Notes: generated by a model not told the origin, from the sequence alone. Positions 10,001-18,566 are shown, counted from the stretch's first letter. The stretch: 64,000 bases of DNA from Leptospira sp. (GCA_016742255.1 JACVCB010000011.1:1-64000), one strand, 5' to 3'. Numbers and translations are program-made.

Positions 10001-10136
10001 CTCCTATTTTATCTCCAGCTACTAATGATCTAAATTCAAAGAATGAAATTATTTTTTTTTGATCTGCAGAAGATAGTTGAGATAAAAAACTATCTTCTTT
10101 TACTAAATCTGAAATATCTTTGAAATTACGTTTCAA
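7071..10136 (-). CDS. ABC exporter with two cNMP-binding-like domains and a C39-like domain
   Basis: A 1021-residue type I secretion ABC protein. Order seen: a degenerate cyclic-nucleotide-binding-like domain (about 1-130); a second one (about 140-265) keeping the phosphate-binding pattern GEMGVLEKKVRNATV; a C39-peptidase-like domain (about 305-440); a six-helix exporter membrane domain (about 455-720); and an ATPase domain with Walker A GRSGSGKST near 815, signature SGGQKQR near 922, and Walker B LLLLDEPTSSLD. The C39-like region keeps the upstream Gln but has Ser where the catalytic Cys is expected, and the usual His is also absent. It is therefore probably a substrate-binding domain as in HlyB, not a leader peptidase. 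The gene lies 2 nt after hlyD-like and 8 nt before tolC-like. Cargo is unknown. Confidence 0.9.
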   Translation of the reverse strand: MKRNFKDISDLVKEDSFLSQLSSADQKKIISFFEFRSLVAGDKIGGNENEPTPILLLETGRIQIKLKINQNELLIKTLKEESLYGISEFTSDSLGKQLYYIEENSKVLTLSTTSFLKFINSDKDRKRIWEDYKENVQLRDELRIHPYFRKLSNSEIQELSKLLVKRKINSGQVLIKEGSKSSSLFFIKSGKFKVTKSTWQNDYFSFVEAGSVLGEMGVLEKKVRNATVTAVEDSFVYELSSKSAEQFFKKSESLLITIRSIMSERKLNLGEKSNEDDFEQTNVYEEDKFHFLPKLKFSPPIRNQISFPFLFQEGKFQSGDVCRKMILKYWGYSFTEYDSDPMFPDFDPDILPYHWKQCFGEEKGNCYFVNWREHESEINSTPTISYLENSKYVIVKHIGEKTVTILDPEIGEVVLNRKEWEKKSSEIVIYFVPKVIPSSSWEWKNRFFNGISEYFLPAIQYLKAGILASFILKGLEVFIPLVNLYLIDAVLLQESRDFFLPVIVSVVVLSLAQSFLGYFRSNVIFFTSNRVNQTIAIRFLVKLISLPISFFERNRKGEILNRWEEIESVILFFSDQGAMKIFDLIFSSLVFIIFLFLSPVLLVIIMLFIIPEILVLRFLSPKIIEETKKESLKRAETLSYFIESINGFETIKNLGATYSHRWDFEKRLTAQLNSEGKKLFYSNLLSANTEFFKQITIVIVLLVGSLLILHDQMTLGTLYAIVGLITYIRTPLISLYEDFLKFQKANVAWNRLRSFESLDSEISDKDNLFKVDLPEVKGNIEFKNLFFAYDSQKPESGIRNLSLKIQPRKKVAFVGRSGSGKSTIIKLLLGLYNPTQGEILIDDIPLNEIWLPSLRTKIGVCFQENPFISGTVRENISITKPEATLSEVVEAAKLACIHDDIVKLPLGYDTEFSDRGFLFSGGQKQRISLARLFLQRPNLLLLDEPTSSLDKETESRILSHINSVFANSTIITVAHRLDTIRNYDQIFVLERGKLDSKGNHKELLSKGGIYQLLHSKQEAIR

Positions 10137-10138
10137 AT

Positions 10139-11242
10139 TTAATTCCTTGGATCAGCGTAACGAAATAAAATTTGATAAATGTTTTTTCTATCAATGACAA
10201 TGTCTGCTACAACTTTTAATCCTGGGAATAACTGAAATTTTTTACCATCTTGGTTTAAATCTTGTGTTCCCAAAACTAATATCACACTAAACGAATCCTT
10301 CTCTTTTGTATTTGGTATGATTTGAGAAACTACTCCTTCTACGACACCAAAATCATTTTGGTGAAATGCTTTTACCTTAATCACTGCAGACAGTCCAAGT
10401 TTTACAGCACCAATGTCTTTACTACTAACTTCAACGATTGCTTCCAATGGCTGGCCTTCTTCCATAAGTGAAGCCACTGTTTGTCCACGAATGATGTTTT
10501 GACCTACGTTATTAACAGCTAATTCACCAATCACACCAGAAAAAGGCATACGAATTACCGCATTGGCAACTCTTTCCTTTTTTAATTTGGTATCTCCGCG
10601 AAGACTTGCGATTATATTTTCTTCTCGTTGGATTTCATCTTTTAAGTTTCCAAATTCTTCATTAAACTCTAATAAACTTTGGTCATAAATGAACTTTGCA
10701 CCAACTCCATTTTGAAAATCCATATAAGCTTTTTTTAAACTTACAAACTTACTTAATACTCCTCCAGATAAGGAAGAGCCGGAATTGTTTTCTAAATTAT
10801 AAGCTAAATTTTTTGAAATTTTTTCAGCTTCACGTTTATTACGAATTAACCTTTGTAATTTTTTTTCTTCGTAATCCAAATTATTCGCATCTTTAGAAAG
10901 TTCGATTTGCTGTTCTGAAAATTCTAATTCCATAATGGGATCTCCTTTTTTAAGAAAATCACCTGATTTTACATACAAATTCGTGAGTGTACCTGTTTCT
11001 AATGCTTCTACTACATGATAATTGCCTTTCGGGCGAATGTTACCATTTGCTTGTACGACAACGTCAACTCGTCCAAAAACTAAAAACAAAACAAAACAAA
11101 AAAAGAATACAGCGATGAGATATATGCCCTTCTTTTCCCAATTTGGTGCTGGATGTTTCAGTAATTCATCATAGTAAGAAGCAGAATGCCTTGATTCCCA
11201 ATTAGAATCTGTTTCTTTAAGGTTTTTAAATTTTTTAAACAT
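10139..11242 (-). CDS. HlyD-family membrane fusion protein
   Basis: A 367-residue periplasmic adaptor linking the inner-membrane ABC exporter to the TolC-like channel. One membrane segment lies near residues 39-60 (YLIAVFFFCFVLFLVFG). A biotinyl/lipoyl-like half domain follows (GNYHVVEALETGTLTNLYVK), then a charged coiled-coil hairpin (about 110-215), the second lipoyl half (IRMPFSGVIGELAVNNVGQ) and a beta-barrel domain. The length is close to other HlyD proteins of bacteriocin-type exporters. Its first 8 nt overlap the upstream ABC exporter stop, and its stop is 2 nt before the second exporter gene, so all are co-expressed. Confidence 0.9.
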   Translation of the reverse strand: MFKKFKNLKETDSNWESRHSASYYDELLKHPAPNWEKKGIYLIAVFFFCFVLFLVFGRVDVVVQANGNIRPKGNYHVVEALETGTLTNLYVKSGDFLKKGDPIMELEFSEQQIELSKDANNLDYEEKKLQRLIRNKREAEKISKNLAYNLENNSGSSLSGGVLSKFVSLKKAYMDFQNGVGAKFIYDQSLLEFNEEFGNLKDEIQREENIIASLRGDTKLKKERVANAVIRMPFSGVIGELAVNNVGQNIIRGQTVASLMEEGQPLEAIVEVSSKDIGAVKLGLSAVIKVKAFHQNDFGVVEGVVSQIIPNTKEKDSFSVILVLGTQDLNQDGKKFQLFPGLKVVADIVIDRKNIYQILFRYADPRN

Positions 11243-14200
11243 GGCTTTCCTCTTCGGTTAAGGTAGGAAACAAATGATAGTAGTAACCTTTTGTTTGGAT
11301 CAATTCAGCATGTGTACCCATTTCAACGATACGACCTTCATCAAGGACAATGATTTTATCTGCACTCACTGTACTATGTAGTCGATGGGAGATTTGAATG
11401 ACTGTTCGATCCAAAAAAACAGTCTCCCATTGTGATTGAATATGAGCTTCCGTTTCTGAGTCCAATGCAGAAGTAGGTTCATCTAAAAATAGAATACTTG
11501 GATTCGTTACTAAAGCACGTGCTATCGCAAGTCTTTGTTTTTGACCTCCCGATAATCCAACTCCAGACTCACCAATTTTGGTTTCATATTTCATCGGAAA
11601 TCTATCCACAAACTGATCAACAGAAGCCAACTTGGCACCAGCCAATAATGATTCCATAAGGAGCGATGGATTTTTTTTAGATAAATTTTCTGTTATCGTT
11701 CCAGAGAATAAAATAGGATTTTGTTCTACTGCACCAAATTGGATTCTTACTTCTTCTGGATCAAGTGTAGATAAATCAAACGAATCAACAAACACTTTCC
11801 CTTTCGTTGGAGAAAGTGTTCCCATCATAATTCGCATCATAGTCGATTTTCCACACCCACTTCGACCTACGATTGCAATTTTTTCTCCTGCTTCTATATC
11901 TAAATTGATATCTTTTAGAATTTCAGGAGAACCTTCCGAGTATCGAAAACTTACATTGTCTAATTTAATTCTACCCGACAATCTCGGAAGCTCACCAAAC
12001 GGCCGTAAACTGACAGTTTCACCTGGAAGTGAATAAATTTCTGTGAGTCTCATACGAGATTCTCTTAACTCGTTTAAATCCTCATACAAATGGCATAATC
12101 TTACGATTGGTTCCATGAGTAAGGAATAAAGGATTAAAAAACCTAAAAAACTTCCCAGTGATAAATGTTCATCTAAAACAAGATTCACTCCATAAGCGAT
12201 GACTGAAATCAAACCAATTTGCTCAAAGAATTTGCTAATCAATTCAAGGATGTGTACTCTTTTTCCCACTCTTAAGTTTGTTAAGATTGTCCTTGCAATT
12301 TCATTTAATCCTTTTGCAAGATAACGACTTTCGATCGAAGAAGCTTTGATCAATTGAATTCCTGAAAACAAAGATAGAAAAAAAGAAGTAGTTTTTTTCT
12401 TAGAATCGAAACTATGTTTTTGCAACTTTTTGATTTTTGAACTGGAACGAACAACAACGATTGCATAAACGATTAGAAAAAATAATCCGACAAATGATAA
12501 TCCACCATCCAATCGAAATAAAATGAATAAATAAATTGGAAGTGTGATAAGATCCAAAATTAAAAACAATCCCGATCTTTGTGTGATTTCTAAAATTCTT
12601 TGGTTTTCTTTTAGTCTTTGTGTAAAATCTCCAGTTTCAAATTTACGAAACTCTGGAAGTGTTAAATTCAAGATATGTTGAAAAAAACGAACAAAGTAAT
12701 TATATTCCAAATTTTGCATGAGTCCAATGGAAATCAAATTTCGGAACAGGGAAAACAAGGATTGAAAAAGTACAGAAAGAGTTACTCCAAATACAATTGT
12801 AAATAAAAAGTTACGATCGGAAAAAACTAAAACTTGGTCAACAATCTGGCGTATTAAATAAGGTAACGAAAGGGATAAGATTGCTGAAAAAAAAGTAGCT
12901 ACCATTACCCAACGAATTTCTTTCTTTTTGGGACTAAATAACATCCTTAGTTCTTTAAAAAAACTAATCAAACTCACTTCTGCTGACAAACTGCTTGGAG
13001 CAAGAGAAAATTGTAAAATCACACCATCCCATAGTTTTAGAAATTGTTCAGTCGATAATTCATACACACCTTTAATGGGATGTGAGATTAAGATTGCATC
13101 TAACTCTAAATCAACTAAATACAATAAACATGGTATATTTTCATCATCAGTGATGAATACAGGATTCTCTAAACTATTTAATTCTGAAAAAGGAATATGA
13201 AGTTGTTTTGTTAAAAACCCAAGTTTTTCTAATTCGATTGCTAATTCAAAAATTCCAGGAACAATATTTCGACTCAGTTCATTTTTAATTCTAATTTTCC
13301 AATTTGAAGGGAGTGCTTTGTCAAAAGTCCTTAATGCCAACTCAGAACAAACCAAACCAACAAGGCTCATTTGGTCTGTAGTCACTTGTTCAATTAAAAT
13401 CGTTCGAGTTGTTTTTCTGATTTCAAATCGTTTAGAAACAAAAGGACGAATTGAATTTTCTTCTTTTTCTTTGGATTTATATGTGGAATACCGTAAGAGT
13501 CTTGATTGGACAATCTCTTCAAGTTTGTTCCCTTTTTCCGCACCAATAACTTTACGAAAAACATTTCCTGGAATTTGATAGAGTTCTGAGTCTTCTGCTG
13601 TGATGGCACTTGCTAATCTTTTTTGTTGTTTAAAGATTGCAATTTCACCAAGTATATCCCCAGATTTCATGATCGAGATGATTTTCCTCGGATTTTCAGT
13701 TCTGATTTGAACTTTTCCAGAACGGACGATGTATGCTGATTCTCCAGACTCACCTTCAACAAAAATGAATTCACCTTGAGGAACTTTAATGAGTTGTATC
13801 GATTTTAAAATGGATTTGATTTCTTCAGGAGATAATTCATCAAAAAAACTTAGTTTGCGAACGTAATGGAATTTTTCTTGTTCTTCTTCTCTATGTTTTG
13901 CTTTTTCTGCAATTTCAGGATGAGATTCAACTAACTTTAAAAAACGAGAAGTTGGTAATAACAAAACAATAGAAGGTTCAAGTGCGTAATAATCATGTTT
14001 TGATGGAGTTTTTGTTAAAGTGATCCGTTCTCCTATCGACTCACCTTCTTCAACGAATGCATACCTTCCTAAATGAAGATCCTCTTTGTTTTGTTTCATT
14101 CCAAATTTGCCAGTGAGAACAAAATGAATGTACTCAGGCATTTGGTTTGCTTTGATTAATATTTGTCCAATCCGAACAAATTTGACTTCAATAAAAGGAA

Positions 14201-14300
14201 TTAGTGATTCTCGTTCCGAATCGTCTAACTCTGCTAATAAATAATTAGATCGAAATACATTTCGAATTTTTTCAAGATTACGCCTAACTTCTGATTGCAT
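11235..14300 (-). CDS. Second ABC exporter with two cNMP-binding-like domains
   Basis: A 1021-residue protein with the same length and domain order as the other exporter of the cassette. The first cyclic-nucleotide-binding-like domain (about 1-135) is degenerate. The second (about 145-270) retains GEIAIFKQQKR, the PKA-type phosphate-binding spacing of Glu and Arg. Residues about 310-430 look like a C39-like domain without a recognisable catalytic Cys. The membrane domain spans about 455-720. The ATPase domain has Walker A GRSGCGKST near 814, signature GLSGGQKQR near 915 and Walker B ILFLDEPTSALD. The two exporters share an operon with one HlyD, so they may form a heterodimer or act in sequence. 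Cargo unknown. Confidence 0.9.
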   Translation of the reverse strand: MQSEVRRNLEKIRNVFRSNYLLAELDDSERESLIPFIEVKFVRIGQILIKANQMPEYIHFVLTGKFGMKQNKEDLHLGRYAFVEEGESIGERITLTKTPSKHDYYALEPSIVLLLPTSRFLKLVESHPEIAEKAKHREEEQEKFHYVRKLSFFDELSPEEIKSILKSIQLIKVPQGEFIFVEGESGESAYIVRSGKVQIRTENPRKIISIMKSGDILGEIAIFKQQKRLASAITAEDSELYQIPGNVFRKVIGAEKGNKLEEIVQSRLLRYSTYKSKEKEENSIRPFVSKRFEIRKTTRTILIEQVTTDQMSLVGLVCSELALRTFDKALPSNWKIRIKNELSRNIVPGIFELAIELEKLGFLTKQLHIPFSELNSLENPVFITDDENIPCLLYLVDLELDAILISHPIKGVYELSTEQFLKLWDGVILQFSLAPSSLSAEVSLISFFKELRMLFSPKKKEIRWVMVATFFSAILSLSLPYLIRQIVDQVLVFSDRNFLFTIVFGVTLSVLFQSLFSLFRNLISIGLMQNLEYNYFVRFFQHILNLTLPEFRKFETGDFTQRLKENQRILEITQRSGLFLILDLITLPIYLFILFRLDGGLSFVGLFFLIVYAIVVVRSSSKIKKLQKHSFDSKKKTTSFFLSLFSGIQLIKASSIESRYLAKGLNEIARTILTNLRVGKRVHILELISKFFEQIGLISVIAYGVNLVLDEHLSLGSFLGFLILYSLLMEPIVRLCHLYEDLNELRESRMRLTEIYSLPGETVSLRPFGELPRLSGRIKLDNVSFRYSEGSPEILKDINLDIEAGEKIAIVGRSGCGKSTMMRIMMGTLSPTKGKVFVDSFDLSTLDPEEVRIQFGAVEQNPILFSGTITENLSKKNPSLLMESLLAGAKLASVDQFVDRFPMKYETKIGESGVGLSGGQKQRLAIARALVTNPSILFLDEPTSALDSETEAHIQSQWETVFLDRTVIQISHRLHSTVSADKIIVLDEGRIVEMGTHAELIQTKGYYYHLFPTLTEEESHV

Positions 14301-15887
14301 TTATTTTTCTGCTAACATGAGCATATGAGTCACAGGGAAATCATAAGGGTTCAAATCGGTGATTTGTTTTGGATTTGGGATCCTCGGTAAATATAGTTTT
14401 ATTTTGCCTTCATAACGATTTTTAACGAGCCATTCATTTCGATAGGCACGAGAATTTGGGGAAATTTTAAATCCAATTGATTCTAATTGTTCTTTCCATT
14501 CGTTAAAACTCCAAAAACAAAAGGACTCGTGCATTTCACTTTTCCAATTGTCTGTATAATCTTTTTTTGAGATGTATTCGCAGATATCTTTGAGTTTCAT
14601 ACGGTGGTATTCTATACCATCGACTAAAATGGAGGTCGTCCTAAGCACATAACCTTCCTCTTTGCGAAAGTCTTGTTGGAATTGGAAAAATCTTTCTTTC
14701 GTCGATAGGGATTCCAAGTATTCTTTGAAACTAACAAAATCCTCTGGACCAAGTCCTTGGTTTGTACTCGAATCCTCTTCCATCCAGACATAAACTTCCG
14801 TTTCTTTGTCTTCTGGACCCACAACATCCCGGTTGATCCAAACCCCTCCATAAACAAGTTCCTCAAAACGGTTTTTGATAAATGCCAGTAGTTGTGACCG
14901 GTCACCGTACGATTCGATTTCATGGGTAAGAGAGGATGTATGTATGGCATTCATACTGAGAGGTGGATACACAAGTCCACTCACTGCATTTTTACGCAAA
15001 AAAAAGACATTGGGATTTTGGAACTCACCATTTTCTTTTCTTTGTTCACAGATATGGTAAAGATGGCGGGCGATTTCCACTCCATAAAAATCTGATTCCG
15101 TATACTTAGGATCTTGGCAGACAAGTTTGATCCATGAACCAACAGCACAACCGATGTCCCCAATTCGGCCAGGTTTCAAAAAAGGAATTGTTTCTTGGAA
15201 TTTGAGATCGGCGATTTCATCCATCTCACGGACATAGGTATTATAATCCCGAGATTCGGTTAGGTCTCCATCATCTCCGATGAGAGAATCAGAAAACAAC
15301 ATATCTACTTTTTCAAATAAGCCGTAATCTTGCCACAATCGTAAACAGGCAGGATCAATATTTTGTTTCGATTGTTTTTGTTTTAAAACAATACTTTCTA
15401 ACTCTTCCCAAGGAAGTTTTGCCAAAAACGAATCTTGTGAACCAGGGATTTTTTCAACTGGTAGGACTTTGTATCCAAGTTGCAGATACAAGTTCGCCAC
15501 TGGTGTGGAACAAAGGACAATTGTATTCTCAGGCGTTAATTTTAACTTTAACTCAGTTTCTACTTCAATTTTTTTAATTGTATACGAAGCAAAGTTAGGT
15601 GAATGACCAATGTCATCAATGGGAATTACAAAACTTGGAATGTTGAGTTCTCTGGAGAAATCCTGAATCATCATCGCCCTTTGGTAAAGGGGAAGTGGGT
15701 TACGCCTTGTGTTGTTATGATTGGCCGATGTAACGGCAAAGATGATGGCACATGGGTGTTTGGAAATTTGTAATGGATTTCCAAACACATCCAATTCTTC
15801 CGAGAGTCCCATGTTTACCAAACGAAGTAAGTATTCCTTTTGGTACCTGGTGAGGAGATGGTGACGCCCCGGAAGGAGTAGGTACAT
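14301..15887 (-). CDS. NadM-like nucleotidyltransferase domain fused to a methyltransferase
   Basis: A 528-residue two-part protein. Residues about 1-170 follow the layout of archaeal-type NMN adenylyltransferase (NadM): GRHHLLTRYQ where GRFQPFHxGH is expected, then VTSANHNNTRRNPLPLYQRA, IPIDDI, and a conserved hydrophobic-GY segment. The HxGH catalytic motif is not intact, so activity is doubtful. Residues about 225-528 form a class I SAM methyltransferase with motif I DIGCAVGSW near 245, followed by VEIAR, the usual acidic end of strand 2. The gene abuts the downstream ABC exporter (stop 1 nt from its ATG) and lies 6 nt after thiolase, so it may modify an exported product. That role is inference. 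Confidence 0.7.
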   Translation of the reverse strand: MYLLLPGRHHLLTRYQKEYLLRLVNMGLSEELDVFGNPLQISKHPCAIIFAVTSANHNNTRRNPLPLYQRAMMIQDFSRELNIPSFVIPIDDIGHSPNFASYTIKKIEVETELKLKLTPENTIVLCSTPVANLYLQLGYKVLPVEKIPGSQDSFLAKLPWEELESIVLKQKQSKQNIDPACLRLWQDYGLFEKVDMLFSDSLIGDDGDLTESRDYNTYVREMDEIADLKFQETIPFLKPGRIGDIGCAVGSWIKLVCQDPKYTESDFYGVEIARHLYHICEQRKENGEFQNPNVFFLRKNAVSGLVYPPLSMNAIHTSSLTHEIESYGDRSQLLAFIKNRFEELVYGGVWINRDVVGPEDKETEVYVWMEEDSSTNQGLGPEDFVSFKEYLESLSTKERFFQFQQDFRKEEGYVLRTTSILVDGIEYHRMKLKDICEYISKKDYTDNWKSEMHESFCFWSFNEWKEQLESIGFKISPNSRAYRNEWLVKNRYEGKIKLYLPRIPNPKQITDLNPYDFPVTHMLMLAEK

Positions 15888-15893
15888 TTTGTA

Positions 15894-17075
15894 CTAAGCT
15901 TTAGGGTTTTCTAAAACAATCGCGATTCCTTGTCCACCACCGATACAAAGAGAAGCAACACCATACTTCACTCCACGTCTTTGCATCTCAAGAGCAAGAG
16001 TTAAAGTCACACGGTTACCCGATGCTCCGAGTGGATGTCCAATTGCAACAGCACCACCGTTCACATTCGTGATCTTTGGATCAAGACCAAGTTCCTTTTG
16101 TACCGCTAAGTACTGAGCTGCGAATGCTTCATTCACTTCGACAAGTCCAATGTCTTTTAAACTGAGTCCTGCTTTTTGTAATGCAGCTGGAATTGCAAGT
16201 GCAGGTCCAATTCCCATCTTAGCAGGATCACAACCTGCATGTCCCCAAGATTTTACAATCGCGAGTGGTTCCTTACCGAGTTTTTTTGCTTGGGATGCGG
16301 ATGCGACAATCATAGCAGAAGCTCCGTCATTGATTCCCGATGCGTTTCCTGCAGTTACCGATCCATCTTTTTTAAAAGCAGGTTTTAAAGTGGCAAGTTT
16401 TGCTCCACCTGCTTTTCCTTTGATGAATTCATCCTTATCGAACACAATTGGATTTTTTCCATTGATCGTGATGGGATGGATTTCATTTTTTAGAATTCCC
16501 TTGTTAGTTGCTTCTTCTGCTCGTTCTTGCGAAGTGGCTGCCCAAGCATCTTGTTCTTCTCTGGAAATTTTATATTGGTCAGACAAGTTTTCTGCCGTCA
16601 TCCCCATGGGAAGTTCTACATAAATGTCAGTTAAACCTTGTGCGAGTGAATCTTCAAATTCTGCATTTCCATAACGAACTCCAAACCTTGCATTGCGTAC
16701 AACATAAGGTGCATTGCTCATGGATTCCACTCCACCAGCAAGAACAGTGTGTGCCTCACCTAACATGATTTTTTTAGCAGCTTGGATCACTGCTTCCATT
16801 CCTGAACCACAAAGTCTATTGAGTGTTAATGCTGGACTTGTGATCGGAACTCCTGATTTTAACCCGATATGACGAGCTAAATAAATTCCATCTTTACCAG
16901 TAGGGATAACATTTCCAAAAATACTTTCTTCAATTAAAGAAGGATCAACTCCAGTTTTTTGGAGTGCTGCCTTTGATACTTCGACCCCAAGGTCTACGGC
17001 ACTCATGTCTTTGAGTGTTCCGCCAAAACTACCGAATGCGGATCTCAGTCCGCCCAAAATGTAAACTTGTTCCAT
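15894..17075 (-). CDS. Acetyl-CoA C-acyltransferase (thiolase)
   Basis: A 393-residue thiolase that condenses or cleaves acyl-CoA thioesters (acetoacetyl-CoA or 3-ketoacyl-CoA). The nucleophilic Cys is in [12 protein letters not shown] (about residue 89). The catalytic His is in [12 protein letters not shown], and the second catalytic Cys is in SLCIGGGQG near the C-terminus. Length and all three active-site blocks match functional AtoB/FadA-type enzymes; sequence alone does not separate the biosynthetic and degradative types. It is the first gene of the minus-strand run leading into the methyltransferase and exporter genes. It shares a 90-nt divergent promoter region with the glycosyltransferase-like gene. 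Confidence 0.94.
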   Translation of the reverse strand: MEQVYILGGLRSAFGSFGGTLKDMSAVDLGVEVSKAALQKTGVDPSLIEESIFGNVIPTGKDGIYLARHIGLKSGVPITSPALTLNRLCGSGMEAVIQAAKKIMLGEAHTVLAGGVESMSNAPYVVRNARFGVRYGNAEFEDSLAQGLTDIYVELPMGMTAENLSDQYKISREEQDAWAATSQERAEEATNKGILKNEIHPITINGKNPIVFDKDEFIKGKAGGAKLATLKPAFKKDGSVTAGNASGINDGASAMIVASASQAKKLGKEPLAIVKSWGHAGCDPAKMGIGPALAIPAALQKAGLSLKDIGLVEVNEAFAAQYLAVQKELGLDPKITNVNGGAVAIGHPLGASGNRVTLTLALEMQRRGVKYGVASLCIGGGQGIAIVLENPKA

Positions 17076-17164
17076 AGATACCAGGAATGGGCAAAATTGG
17101 TCACCTGTCAGCTAAGAATTGAAATTTCACTTGAAAGAGAATGCCACTTAAATAGACTTCCTGC

Positions 17165-18562
17165 ATGAATCGAGAACCAATGTTCGGCCTAGACACAGGT
17201 TTTATTTCCAAACAAACCGCAGGCCTCATTCGAGGGATCCTCCAAAAACGATATTCTATTGGAGAAAGCTCCATTCCCTTATTTTCTTCCCCTTCCCCTT
17301 TGTACCCTGGCCTAGAACTCATTTCCGACAAAGGACAAAATCCCATTGAAACAAGATTACTCGTGGGAAGTATTCGGATGGGGTACGGTCACCACAGAAT
17401 GGCACTTTCAGTGTATTCCCATTCTTTGAAAAAAAACATCCCTACTTACTTACACGATTTACTTGCCATCACCTCCCCGGAATCAAAAGCCATTGCCGAT
17501 ATCGATTCTGGTTATAGTTTTTTCTCTCGTATGAGTGCTGAGATTGGTGGTCCTGTGGAATGGATTTGGGGACAACTTATGTCACAAGGAAATCTAACCT
17601 CTCTTGAACTTTCATGCCAACTTGCAGCTCTGTACAAAGGACTCATGAATGGAATTCCAAAAGATTCACCTGTCATCACCACATACCCGTTAAATGGTCA
17701 GATAGCAGTTGCTTCTGATTTTAACAAAACCATTCATTTGATTTGTGATAATTACCCACAATACTATTTACTTGTGCCTGGAGCATTGAACTTAGTCCAA
17801 TCCCCTTCTTCTTATACCAAGTTTATCGAAATGGGTGTACCAAAAGACAATCTCGCTGTCGCTGGACATTGGGTATCAGAAGACATTGTATCAAATGCTG
17901 TCACTGATTCTGAAAATCGTGTAAGAAGGATTGATTCCAAAAAAATCCGAAGGTTCTTAATCCCAATTGGTGGAGCGGGTGCACAAAAAGGTTATATTTT
18001 AGATCTCATTCGTTTGACCAAGTCATATCTCACCAACAAAAAAGCAGTGTATTGGATTAACACTGGTGACCATGTGAAAGTGCTCAAGGCAATTGAAGAG
18101 TATTTGATTTTTCAGAAAATACCATATTTATCAATAGATTCCTGGGAAGACCTACTAACTTTCATTACACGACACCCTCTCAGGTCTGATGACAATGAAA
18201 ACAATCCGCCTGTAGTTTTGTTTCATTTTCCAACTCACACAGAAGCATTTTCAGCAACCGACAAACTCATTCGAATTGCAGATGTCCTTGTCACAAAACC
18301 ATCTGAGTTGGCATTTTTTCCAATACCAAAACTGTTTATCCGCAGGGTTGGAGACCATGAAGCTGCTTCGGTTGTAAGGTCTTTGGAACTAGGAGAAGGA
18401 ACTGTGGAATGTAGGGAAGTGATGCATGCAAAGGAACTTGTTCAAATTTTTACTGAGTCCGATGATTTATTACTCCGAATGAATGAATCCATTATCAAAA
18501 ATACAATCGAAGGGGTCTATAACGGAAGTAAAACGGCCGTCGAAATGGCGACCGCTTCTTAA
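17165..18562 (+). CDS. MGDG-synthase-like glycosyltransferase (GT-B fold), substrate unknown
   Basis: A 465-residue protein resembling GT28 glycosyltransferases of the monogalactosyldiacylglycerol-synthase group. The N-terminal motif SIRMGYGHHRMALSVY matches the SxGxGHxxAA loop. Residues about 185-240 follow the family pattern: a cleft segment ending in CDNYPQYYLLVPGALNLVQS, then GVPKDNLAVAGHWV. The C-terminal half has a Gly-rich turn (IPIGGAGAQKG) and VLVTKPSELAFFP, resembling the donor-site TKPGG motif. The canonical Gly-Gly and Glu residues are partly changed, so the sugar donor is uncertain and the assignment is moderate. It is convergent with the Hpt gene with only 4 nt between them. Confidence 0.6.
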   Translation: MNREPMFGLDTGFISKQTAGLIRGILQKRYSIGESSIPLFSSPSPLYPGLELISDKGQNPIETRLLVGSIRMGYGHHRMALSVYSHSLKKNIPTYLHDLLAITSPESKAIADIDSGYSFFSRMSAEIGGPVEWIWGQLMSQGNLTSLELSCQLAALYKGLMNGIPKDSPVITTYPLNGQIAVASDFNKTIHLICDNYPQYYLLVPGALNLVQSPSSYTKFIEMGVPKDNLAVAGHWVSEDIVSNAVTDSENRVRRIDSKKIRRFLIPIGGAGAQKGYILDLIRLTKSYLTNKKAVYWINTGDHVKVLKAIEEYLIFQKIPYLSIDSWEDLLTFITRHPLRSDDNENNPPVVLFHFPTHTEAFSATDKLIRIADVLVTKPSELAFFPIPKLFIRRVGDHEAASVVRSLELGEGTVECREVMHAKELVQIFTESDDLLLRMNESIIKNTIEGVYNGSKTAVEMATAS

Positions 18563-18566
18563 GGAT

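Noticed and set aside
7071..14300. Active C39 bacteriocin leader peptidase in the exporters
   Set aside because: The catalytic Cys and His are not at their expected positions in the first exporter, and no catalytic Cys is recognisable in the second.
16150..16623. 157-residue plus-strand frame inside thiolase
   Set aside because: It is antisense to thiolase catalytic regions, and its low-complexity Ser/Pro/Ala sequence shows no domain.
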